Made by a program: the position numbers and the translations under genes. From Pseudotamlana agarivorans (GTDB lineage: Bacteria > Bacteroidota > Bacteroidia > Flavobacteriales > Flavobacteriaceae): a DNA stretch of 64,000 bases. Shown one piece after another: positions 52,745-60,911 of this stretch (its first letter is position 1; every line of letters begins with the position of its first letter). The notes beneath the pieces are model-generated. The model saw nothing but the letters and a program-made list of their open reading frames with translations. It did not search any database and was not told the origin of the DNA. The DNA is taken from contig NZ_LXEI01000013.1 of assembly GCF_001642835.1 (NCBI RefSeq), positions 112,228 through 176,227 of the forward strand, written 5' to 3'.

Positions 52745-54295
52745 TTAGTTTTCTGCAATTTCTATTTCCTCAGCTTCAATAACGTGCTCGTTATCTTCTG
52801 CCCCGTGTGTTAAACGTTTTAAAGGTTTTAATATTAAGATGAATAAACCACCAATAACCACTGTAAATACAAAGATGCCTGCGAATATCGCGTATTCACC
52901 AAAATCTGATGCCGACTCTCCTAGAATTCCCGCTACTTTATTTCCTAAACCAGAAGACGCAAAATAGACTCCCATCATCAAGGATGCGTATTTTGCTGGA
53001 GCTAATTTTGTGATAAACGAAAGTGCTACTGGCGATAAACATAATTCACCAAGCGTATGGAATAAATATGCTAAAACTAACCAGATCATACTAGAAGCAC
53101 CAGATTTTTCGAATTCCATTACGGCAAATACCATAAACAAAAAACCAAAGCCCATAATGATGATTCCCATAGCCATTTTAAACAAAGAGGAAGCTTCTTT
53201 ACCCTTAAGTTTTCGCTTAGCCCAAAAACCAGCAACAGCCGTTGCAAATAAAATAATGAATCCTGCATTTAAGCTTTGAAACATAATCGTAGGCACTTGC
53301 CAACCCCCAATCATTCTATTGGTTTTTGTATCGGTATAAATATTCATTAATCCTCCGGCTTGCTCGAAAGCACCCCAGAATATAATTACCATAATAAAGG
53401 AGAGTAATAACACAATAAATCGGTCTTTAAAAACCTGTGATTCTAGCTCCCTATAGATCATCATTAAAAGTGCCGCAATAGCTGTTAAAAACAAGAACAA
53501 CAAACCATAGCCCCAATCCATGAAATACCAGCCTATAAAAGATGCTACTACTAAGATGGCTGTAATTATAAGATGTTTTGGAGAATTGAATAACTGGCCA
53601 TATAACTTCCCGTAAGACACTTCATCTTCAGGGTTTTCAACTTCGGTATGATTACCAACTTGTACTAAGTATTTCTGTCCTGCTATATAGTTAATTAAAC
53701 CCAGAACCATCACGACTCCAGCTAATCCAAAACCAGCATGCCATCCATAATTGGCCACAACAACACCAACAATTAAGGTTGCTAAAAGTGACCCTAAGTT
53801 GATACCTATATAAAAAATACTAAAACCTTTATCGCGACGAATATCGCCCTGTTGGTATAAGCCACCAACCATGGTCGAAATATTCGGTTTTAATAACCCA
53901 ACACCTAAAATAACTAATCCTAGCCCTGTATAAAAGGCCCAAATATCGGTAAGAACTAAAACGCCATGCCCTAAACATAGAATTATAGCGCCATATAAAA
54001 CGGCCTTTTTCTGTCCGATGAGTTTATCGGCAATCATACCTCCAGGAATGGCTATTATGTAAACCAACATGGTGTACCAACCATATAAAGCTAGCGCTTC
54101 TTTGCTGGTCCAACCTAGACCAACTCCCCTAGCGTCGGCTCCTAGTTCTGATGAGGCTACCATATATAATACTAAAATGGCACGCATCCCATAATAGGAG
54201 AAACGCTCCCACATTTCAGTTAAAAATAAAATATACAACCCTATTGGTTGTCCGAATAGTTCCTTTTGATGTGGTTTTATTACCGTATTAGACAT
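52745..54295 (-). CDS. proton-dependent peptide transporter (POT family), first copy
   Basis: A 516-residue MFS protein with 14 helices. ExxER is present as EMWERFSYYGMRA near residue 26; the second family motif is FSIFYIGINLGSLLA. The C-terminal tail is acidic (ENEHVIEAEEIEIAEN in part). Same function as the neighbour, with the two forming a tandem array. The gene begins 42 bp after the DPP-IV-like gene ends and is probably cotranscribed with it. Confidence 0.94.
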   Translation of the reverse strand: MSNTVIKPHQKELFGQPIGLYILFLTEMWERFSYYGMRAILVLYMVASSELGADARGVGLGWTSKEALALYGWYTMLVYIIAIPGGMIADKLIGQKKAVLYGAIILCLGHGVLVLTDIWAFYTGLGLVILGVGLLKPNISTMVGGLYQQGDIRRDKGFSIFYIGINLGSLLATLIVGVVVANYGWHAGFGLAGVVMVLGLINYIAGQKYLVQVGNHTEVENPEDEVSYGKLYGQLFNSPKHLIITAILVVASFIGWYFMDWGYGLLFLFLTAIAALLMMIYRELESQVFKDRFIVLLLSFIMVIIFWGAFEQAGGLMNIYTDTKTNRMIGGWQVPTIMFQSLNAGFIILFATAVAGFWAKRKLKGKEASSLFKMAMGIIIMGFGFLFMVFAVMEFEKSGASSMIWLVLAYLFHTLGELCLSPVALSFITKLAPAKYASLMMGVYFASSGLGNKVAGILGESASDFGEYAIFAGIFVFTVVIGGLFILILKPLKRLTHGAEDNEHVIEAEEIEIAEN

Positions 54296-54337
54296 AGGTT
54301 TCTTTATTGGTTGTGGTTTCTGATTAATAGTTATTTG

Positions 54338-56530
54338 TTATTCGTTGTTTGTCAGCAATGTATCTTCTATAAATGTAGACATTTTTTTAAACAAGTGCAG
54401 TCTGGTATTGCCGCCGTAAATCCCGTGATTTTTATCTGGATAGATCGCCCAATCAAATTGTTTATCGGCTTGAATTAAAGCCTCTGCTAAACGCATGGTA
54501 TTTTGTACATGCACATTATCATCAGCAGAACCATGAATTAAAAGAAAATCGCCCTTTAACTTGTTGACATGATTTATTGGAGAATTATCGTCATAACCAC
54601 TCGGGTTTTCTTGAGGGGTTGTCATGTAGCGTTCGGTATAAATAGAGTCGTAAAATCGCCAGCTGGTAACAGGTGCCACAGCAACAGCCATTGAAAACAC
54701 ATCATTACCTTTAAACAAACAGTTACTACTCATAAAACCACCAAAACTCCAGCCCCAAATACCAATTTTATCTTTATTTATATATGGGAGATTACCTAAC
54801 TCCTTGGCTGCAGCTATTTGATCTTCTACTTCGTATTTTCCTAATTCTTTCTGGGTTACCTTTTTAAACTTGGCGCCTTTAAACCCTGTTCCTCGGCCAT
54901 CAATGCAAACCACAATGATTCCCTTTTGTGCTAAATACTGATACCAGTAATCGTTTGAAGAATTCCAATGGTTTGCAACCTCTTGAGATCCTGGTCCAGA
55001 ATACTGCGTCATGAATAAGGGATACTGCCTGCTTTTATCAAAATTAGCAGGTTTTATCATCCACATATTTAAATCGTTTCCATTTATTGAAATGGTACTG
55101 AATTCTTTTACTGAGGTTTGATAATCCTTTAATTTATCAGTTAAAGCCTTATTATTTTTAATGTCTTTAATAACGGCACCTGTTTTAGAATTGTTCAAAG
55201 TGTATTCTGGTGCTATAGATACATTAGAAAACGTATTAATAAAGAATGAAAAATCGGCACTAAACGCGGCTTCATTCGTTCCTTCTTTTTCAGACAATCG
55301 TTTTTTATTGCGGCCATTTAATTTAATAGCATATACATCTCTATTAATCGACCCATTTTCAACAGATTGATAGTAAATCACATCTTTATCTTCATTATAT
55401 CCGTAGTAATCGGTCACTTCCCAGTTGCCCTTGGTAACTTGATTTATCAGTTTTCCTTTTTTATCGTAGTGGTAAATATGATTAAATCCATCTTGCTCGC
55501 TGGTCCAAATAAAACTATTATCTTCTAAAAAAGTTAAATTATCGGTAACATCAACATAGGCTTCATCTGTTTCAGCTAAAACCAAATGGGATGTCATTTT
55601 CTTGGTATCAACCATCCATAAATCCAAGGCATTTTGATGTCTGTTTAAAAACTGTGCACTTAACACATCGGCATCCTTGGTCCAGGCTAATCTGGCGATA
55701 TAAAAATCTTCATACTTTTTATTCACAGCAATATCGGTAAGAGCTTCCGATTTCAAATCATATAAATGAAGAGACACTTTAGAGTTGGCTTCTCCGGCCT
55801 TAGGATATTTAAAAACTTGTTGCGTTGGGTAAAGCTGTTTTCCATAAACATCCATTGAAAATTCTGGAACTTCAGTTTCATCGAATTTAATAAAGGCTAT
55901 CTTATTACTATCGGCATTCCAATCGAAAGCCCTAACAAAGGCAAATTCTTCTTCGTAAACCCAGTCGGTAATACCGTTAATGATTTTATTCTTTTCGCCA
56001 TCAAAAGTGATTTGCTTAACGGTATTTGATGTTAAATCCTTTACAAACAGGTTGTTTCCTTTGGCAAATGCCACTTTTGTACCATCGGGAGAAAAAGTAG
56101 GTTCTTGAATACCTTCTTCAGAAATGAGGGTTAAATCTTGGGAATTAACATCGTAAACATAGTAGTGACCAATGGAAGAACGACGATAAATAGCCTGTTC
56201 ATTAGTAGCCAAAATGACTTTTTGTTCATCGGCACTAAAGGTATAATTAGTAAAATATGCCAAATCCTTTAAATCGGTTGAAGTCACTAAAGTTTTTACT
56301 TTTTCAAGTGTTTCATAATCGTAAATATCTACTGAAGTACTTCGTGAAGCGCGATCGAAATTTAGCACAGAATACTGTTTACCATTAGCCATGGAATGTA
56401 AAGCATCCATATATTCTGTTCTAAAACTGCCGTGTTTCCAAATGTCTTCGAGGGTAATGTTTTTGGTTTGCGCAGATATTAATGAAGTGACAAATAAGCA
56501 AACACAAAAAGATAATTTAAGATGATTCAT
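54338..56530 (-). CDS. dipeptidyl-peptidase IV-like S9 peptidase
   Basis: A 730-residue exported serine peptidase: signal peptide (1-20, ending SAQT), an eight-bladed DPP-IV beta-propeller (about 40-470) with the substrate-binding Glu pair in WVYEEEF, and an alpha/beta-hydrolase domain with Ser in GWSFGG, Asp in GSADDNVH and His in KNHGIYGG. Releases X-Pro or X-Ala dipeptides from peptides, which the following POT transporters could take up. Upstream gene of a probable three-gene operon. Confidence 0.94.
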   Translation of the reverse strand: MNHLKLSFCVCLFVTSLISAQTKNITLEDIWKHGSFRTEYMDALHSMANGKQYSVLNFDRASRSTSVDIYDYETLEKVKTLVTSTDLKDLAYFTNYTFSADEQKVILATNEQAIYRRSSIGHYYVYDVNSQDLTLISEEGIQEPTFSPDGTKVAFAKGNNLFVKDLTSNTVKQITFDGEKNKIINGITDWVYEEEFAFVRAFDWNADSNKIAFIKFDETEVPEFSMDVYGKQLYPTQQVFKYPKAGEANSKVSLHLYDLKSEALTDIAVNKKYEDFYIARLAWTKDADVLSAQFLNRHQNALDLWMVDTKKMTSHLVLAETDEAYVDVTDNLTFLEDNSFIWTSEQDGFNHIYHYDKKGKLINQVTKGNWEVTDYYGYNEDKDVIYYQSVENGSINRDVYAIKLNGRNKKRLSEKEGTNEAAFSADFSFFINTFSNVSIAPEYTLNNSKTGAVIKDIKNNKALTDKLKDYQTSVKEFSTISINGNDLNMWMIKPANFDKSRQYPLFMTQYSGPGSQEVANHWNSSNDYWYQYLAQKGIIVVCIDGRGTGFKGAKFKKVTQKELGKYEVEDQIAAAKELGNLPYINKDKIGIWGWSFGGFMSSNCLFKGNDVFSMAVAVAPVTSWRFYDSIYTERYMTTPQENPSGYDDNSPINHVNKLKGDFLLIHGSADDNVHVQNTMRLAEALIQADKQFDWAIYPDKNHGIYGGNTRLHLFKKMSTFIEDTLLTNNE

Positions 56531-56892
56531 GTATTATTTTGGTTGATTAAGAAACTCATAAAACGAACAAAACCATCATTAATAGCATAACATTTTGTCG
56601 GTTGTAGGTGTTTCTATAAAAAATATTTTTTCTTCAAAAATGATGTCAAGGTTACTAAAAATTATGCAAAAAACAAGCATTATTAACAGTTAAATAACAT
56701 GATTGAAACAAGTTTCCTGTATTTTAGTTATAATATGTTACTAGACTTCTTGATATAAAATTGATTTAAACACCTGTTTGTAAACCAATAATCATATCAT
56801 TCAACAAATATTTCTATAAGTAAAAAATCCTATGAAATACGAATAAGGTCTTATATTCAAAAGTGAGATGCCGAAATTTCTAGCAAGAACAC
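56531..56892. other. intergenic region between DPP-IV-like and HMG-CoA reductase genes
   Basis: AT-rich gap between divergent genes. A short inverted repeat GAAAC-AA-GTTTC lies near 56711-56722. No clear promoter for the minus-strand peptidase and no RNA gene is recognised. Confidence 0.4.
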
Positions 56893-56900
56893 TATCTTTG
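56893..56900 (+). promoter_or_regulatory. candidate -7 box for HMG-CoA reductase
   Basis: TATCTTTG matches TAnnTTTG and lies 18 bp before the preferred ATG at 56919. If real, transcription starts downstream of the alternative ATG at 56868, which supports the shorter protein. Confidence 0.4.
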
Positions 56901-56918
56901 CCAGGCAAATTACAGGTT

Positions 56919-58235
56919 ATGAGTAAAACAATTTCTGGCTTTTCAAAACTCTCCAAATCAAAAAAAATAGATTGGATAGTTGACACCTATTTTTCAAATG
57001 CTGAAGACGCCAAAACCATATTAAAACAATATTGGAACACGAATGATAAGCTGCAACAGCTTCATGATGAATTTATAGAAAACACCATAACCAATTACTA
57101 CTTGCCTCTTGGTGTTGCGCCTAATTTTTTAATAAACAACAAGCTTTATACCATTCCCATGGCCATTGAAGAAAGCTCTGTTGTTGCCGCAGCTAGTAAA
57201 GCGGCTAAATTTTGGTTGGATCGTGGCGGATTTAAAACTACAGTTATTTCTACTACAAAAATTGGTCAGGTACATTTTATGTACAGCGGGGATACCGAAA
57301 AACTGAAACGCTTTTTTCAAGATGTAAAGCCTAAGCTATTTAAAGACTCAGAGGAGATAACCAAGAACATGACTAAGCGTGGTGGAGGTATTTTAGATAT
57401 TGAGTTAAGAGATAAAACATCTGAAATTGATAATTACTTTCAGTTGCATGTGTCGTTTGAGACCTTAAATGCCATGGGTGCTAATTTTATCAATTCCTGT
57501 TTAGAACAATTTGCTAAAACTTTTAAAAATGAAGCTTTAAATTTTGATTTGTTTTCGGAAACCGAGCAACAAATTGAAATAGTCATGAGTATTCTTTCCA
57601 ATTATGTTCCCGATTGCTTAGTACGTGCCGAAGTGAGCTGTCCTGTTGAAAAACTAAGCGATAATCCTGCGATTTCTGGTGAAGCTTTTGCTCGCAAATT
57701 CATTCAAGCCGTAAATATTGCTGAAATAGAACCATACCGCGCCGTAACCCATAACAAAGGCGTAATGAACGGTATTGATGCTGTAGTACTTGCTACGGGT
57801 AACGATTTTAGAGCGGTTGAAGCTGGCGTACACGCTTATGCTGCAAGAAACGGACGCTATAGCAGTTTATCACACGCTAAAATTGAAGATGGTATTTTTA
57901 AATTTTGGATGGAAATTCCATTGGCTCTAGGTACTGTTGGCGGACTTACAGGTTTACATCCTTTAGTGAAGTTAGCCTTAGAAATGCTTCATAAACCATC
58001 AGCTCCAGAATTGATGCAAATTGTTGCCGTTGCTGGGCTTGCACAAAATTTTGCTGCCTTACGTTCTTTAACCACAACAGGTATTCAGCAAGGTCATATG
58101 AAAATGCATTTAATGAACATTCTCAATCAGTTTGAAGCTAACGACGAAGAAAAGCTAAAACTCACAGACTATTTTAAAACCAAAACCGTAACGCATAATG
58201 CCGTTATTGAAGCTTTAAAGTCCTTAAGAAACTAA
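56919..58235 (+). CDS. hydroxymethylglutaryl-CoA reductase (class II)
   Basis: A 438-residue protein when started at 56919; a longer frame from 56868 would add 17 residues (MPKFLARTLSL...) not expected in the family, and MSKTISGFSKLS is the usual start. Class II features: SAASKAAKFW, the conserved GGILDIELRD region, LATGND near residue 300 with the catalytic Asp/Lys surroundings, and GGLTGLHPLVKLA near the end. Reduces HMG-CoA to mevalonate; here it is coupled to a GHMP kinase gene whose ATG follows the stop immediately. Suggests isoprenoid synthesis by the mevalonate route. Confidence 0.92.
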   Translation: MSKTISGFSKLSKSKKIDWIVDTYFSNAEDAKTILKQYWNTNDKLQQLHDEFIENTITNYYLPLGVAPNFLINNKLYTIPMAIEESSVVAAASKAAKFWLDRGGFKTTVISTTKIGQVHFMYSGDTEKLKRFFQDVKPKLFKDSEEITKNMTKRGGGILDIELRDKTSEIDNYFQLHVSFETLNAMGANFINSCLEQFAKTFKNEALNFDLFSETEQQIEIVMSILSNYVPDCLVRAEVSCPVEKLSDNPAISGEAFARKFIQAVNIAEIEPYRAVTHNKGVMNGIDAVVLATGNDFRAVEAGVHAYAARNGRYSSLSHAKIEDGIFKFWMEIPLALGTVGGLTGLHPLVKLALEMLHKPSAPELMQIVAVAGLAQNFAALRSLTTTGIQQGHMKMHLMNILNQFEANDEEKLKLTDYFKTKTVTHNAVIEALKSLRN

Positions 58236-59144
58236 ATGGTGACTAATAAAACCTTTTATAGTAACGGTAAATTATTGTTATCTGGTGAATATGTCGTTCT
58301 AGATGGCGCCGTTTCATTGGCAGTACCTACCAAGTACGGACAATCTTTAGACATTATACCAACAGATGAAAAAAAGATTATTTGGACCAGTTTAGATGAA
58401 AAAGGCGACACTTGGTTTGAAGGTGCCTTTGACTTAAATCTATTTTCTTCGGAAGAAGTCTGTGACATCTCACAGCGTATAACTCAAATTTTGAAGGCTG
58501 CGAAACAATTAAATCCGCTTTTTTTAGATTCAAATGAAGGGTTTCATGTGACTACCAGGTTAGATTTTCCAAGAAATTGGGGACTAGGCACATCGTCAAC
58601 CTTAATAAATAATATTGCAAATTGGGCAGACGTAAATGCTTTTCAGCTTCTAGAAAAAACTTTTGGTGGCAGCGGTTACGATATTGGCTGCGCTCAAAAT
58701 AATAGCGCTATAACCTATCAATTAGAAAACAACGTGCCGCTTGTTCTTCCTGTTGAATTTAATCCGTCGTTTAAAAACAACCTCTATTTTGTTCATCTGA
58801 ATAAAAAACAAAACAGTCGCGAGGGTATTAAACAATACAATGAGACTAAAGTTCAGTCGAATTTTTCGGTTGAAGAGATGAACGCTATCACTTCTGAAAT
58901 GATTTCATGCGATTCGTTAGAAGATTTTAAAGCATTGATTATACTTCATGAAAACTACATATCGAAAATCACAAAACAAACGCCTGTAAAAGATTTATAT
59001 TTTGAAGATTTTGATGGCGCCATAAAAAGTTTAGGAGCCTGGGGCGGTGATTTTATTATGGTGGCTTCAGATGAAAATCCGACTTCATATTTTAAAGCCA
59101 AAGGATATCACACTATTATACCCTATGGAAAGATGGTGCTTTAA
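58236..59144 (+). CDS. GHMP kinase (GYDIA-like, mevalonate pathway type)
   Basis: A 302-residue GHMP-superfamily kinase. N-terminal GKLLLSGEYVVLDGA is the family start, the ATP loop is GLGTSSTL near 116-123, and GGSGYDIG near 145-152 is the motif that gives the flavobacterial GYDIA family its name. C-terminal GAWGGDF provides the third GHMP motif. Likely phosphorylates mevalonate or phosphomevalonate. It starts right behind the HMG-CoA reductase stop, so the two are translated together. Confidence 0.92.
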   Translation: MVTNKTFYSNGKLLLSGEYVVLDGAVSLAVPTKYGQSLDIIPTDEKKIIWTSLDEKGDTWFEGAFDLNLFSSEEVCDISQRITQILKAAKQLNPLFLDSNEGFHVTTRLDFPRNWGLGTSSTLINNIANWADVNAFQLLEKTFGGSGYDIGCAQNNSAITYQLENNVPLVLPVEFNPSFKNNLYFVHLNKKQNSREGIKQYNETKVQSNFSVEEMNAITSEMISCDSLEDFKALIILHENYISKITKQTPVKDLYFEDFDGAIKSLGAWGGDFIMVASDENPTSYFKAKGYHTIIPYGKMVL

Positions 59145-59153
59145 CTAAGGTAT

Positions 59154-60245
59154 TTATTCCTCTTGAGAATCGACTGGTTTTTTGTGCCAATACGAGGCCA
59201 ATATTGATCCTGTAATATTCATAAGCGGACCAAAAACAGCGGGTGCAAGCCCCATGGTGGCTATCTTCCCTAATGAATTGGCAATACCAGAAGCTAAACC
59301 TCCGTTTTGCATACCGACTTCCAAGGCAATGGTTCTACAATCCTGAATACTAAGTCGTAACAATCTCGCATACCAATACCCCAAAAAGTAGCCAAATAAA
59401 TTGTGAATGAGTACTAACACCATTAAAAGAACACCCATTTCCAATAAATTTTCACGGCCAGCTGCAGTGATAATCACAATGATAGCTCCAATACCAAACA
59501 TAGAAATTAGGGGTAAAATACGTCTAAAGCCATCCATTTTCTCTTTAAGAAGTTGATTGACTAGCAAACCAGCACCGATGGGTAGAATAATCATTTTAAC
59601 AATACTCCACATCATGGCGTACACATCAATTTCAACAAACTCACCAGCAAAAACTTTCATTAAAAGTGGGGTAACAAAAGGTGCGATTAAAGTCGCAATG
59701 GAGGTAATCGTGATGGATAGTGCTAAATTTGCTTTCGCTAAATAAGCCATGACATTGGAAGCGACTCCACTTGGCGAAGACCCAATTAATACAATTCCTG
59801 CTGCAATTTCGGGAGGAAAACCACTAAACTTAGCCAACAGAAACCCCATTATAGGCATGATACCCAGCTGAGCTGATACACCAACAAAAACGCCTTTGGG
59901 TGATTTAATAACCGCTCCAAAATCGCGGATACTCATAGAAGTTCCCATGCCAAACATAATAAGTTGAATGAGTGGGATAATAAGTATCGTTAATTCTACA
60001 TCTCCTATGCTTAAAAAGTATTCCGGATAAAATAAAGCTAAAGTTACCCCAGCAAAAATTACTGCTGTAAACACAAATCCGTTTAACAAATCGTACCCCT
60101 TAAATCCGATAGCTAAAAAACTAAAGAAAGCTACTAAAAAGATACCTGATTGCTGAATATTACCCGATAAAATAAATCCGAAGAAGATTAGTAAAAGTAT
60201 AACTGAGATTCCTAGGGCAAGTTTATGAATATTAAAATTTTTCAT
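59154..60245 (-). CDS. bile acid:sodium symporter family transporter (BASS)
   Basis: A 363-residue membrane protein with nine to ten helices when started at 60245 (MKNFNIHKLALG); an upstream ATG at 60332 adds 29 residues without family resemblance. BASS-family features: GIVLIGSSPSGVASNVMAYLAKAN (the discontinuous-helix crossover), GFRRILPLISM and EVGMQNGGLASG, which include Na-binding residues. Substrates of bacterial members range from bile acids to pyruvate and pantoate; none can be assigned here. Convergent with the GHMP kinase gene 9 bp away. Confidence 0.9.
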   Translation of the reverse strand: MKNFNIHKLALGISVILLLIFFGFILSGNIQQSGIFLVAFFSFLAIGFKGYDLLNGFVFTAVIFAGVTLALFYPEYFLSIGDVELTILIIPLIQLIMFGMGTSMSIRDFGAVIKSPKGVFVGVSAQLGIMPIMGFLLAKFSGFPPEIAAGIVLIGSSPSGVASNVMAYLAKANLALSITITSIATLIAPFVTPLLMKVFAGEFVEIDVYAMMWSIVKMIILPIGAGLLVNQLLKEKMDGFRRILPLISMFGIGAIIVIITAAGRENLLEMGVLLMVLVLIHNLFGYFLGYWYARLLRLSIQDCRTIALEVGMQNGGLASGIANSLGKIATMGLAPAVFGPLMNITGSILASYWHKKPVDSQEE

Positions 60246-60352
60246 AATGGGCTTTATGAGTCTAAAAAATGAATTAATATTTAAAATTCTAAAAAAATAA
60301 GAAAAATCAGCATTAAAAAAAACTAAATACAATACTTAGTCATTCAAAATTA

Positions 60353-60394
60353 GACATAAAAAAATCTCAGATTAAAAAATTTAATCTGAGATTT
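60353..60394 (-). terminator. terminator of the M16-DsbD alpha operon
   Basis: A perfect 15-bp hairpin (AAATCTCAGATTAAA / TTTAATCTGAGATTT) with a 3-nt loop, followed on the minus strand by a run of T. It lies 63 bp beyond the stop at 60457. Confidence 0.85.
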
Positions 60395-60456
60395 ACAAAC
60401 TTTAAGACTTTATAATCCGTGTACACGAATTAAACTAAGTCACATTTTGGCTATTT

Positions 60457-60903
60457 CTACTTTACTTTAAATACCAAATCTACTTCGGTAGGTGGAAGAC
60501 ATTGCGTATCATTACACACCATAAACTCTACAACGCCTTTAATTTCAAAACTGCCTTTGTTTTTTAACTTTACACGTTGTTTAAATTGAGTTTTAGTATC
60601 AAAGTATTTAATGGTCATTTCAAATACAGGATCATTTACGGTATGACCCTCTTCTTCTTTGGTGTTACCTTTTTTTAAATAGTTCCCATTACCTTCAAAA
60701 GTAAAACTCGTTGGAATAGGTCCGTTTTCAGGAACTGATTGCGAATACAAATGCCAACCATCTTGAATTTGAGCTGTAGCTACTAGCTCTGCTTCAGTTT
60801 CTGAAATTTTATTTACCGAAGTTTCCCATGTTACAGGATTATGGATCTGAGAAAAAGCGAAGCTACTTATAGCTAATGCTAAAATTAGAACAATTTTTTT
60901 CAT
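60457..60903 (-). CDS. stand-alone DsbD alpha (N-terminal) domain protein
   Basis: A 148-residue exported protein: signal peptide (1-18, ending SFAFSQ), then an immunoglobulin-like DsbD N-terminal domain. The redox Cys pair is Cys130 and Cys135 in VCNDTQCLPP, as in the DsbD alpha domain, which passes electrons to periplasmic partners. Full-length DsbD needs a membrane domain and a thioredoxin-like gamma domain, neither of which is nearby. Possibly a partner for a separate membrane reductase; function inferred. Follows the M16 peptidase gene by 8 bp. Confidence 0.88.
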   Translation of the reverse strand: MKKIVLILALAISSFAFSQIHNPVTWETSVNKISETEAELVATAQIQDGWHLYSQSVPENGPIPTSFTFEGNGNYLKKGNTKEEEGHTVNDPVFEMTIKYFDTKTQFKQRVKLKNKGSFEIKGVVEFMVCNDTQCLPPTEVDLVFKVK

Positions 60904-60911
60904 ACGTTTTT

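Noticed and set aside
51153..54295. Tandem POT genes as a recent duplication
   Set aside because: Sequences have diverged throughout, inserts and C-termini differ, so they are old paralogues.
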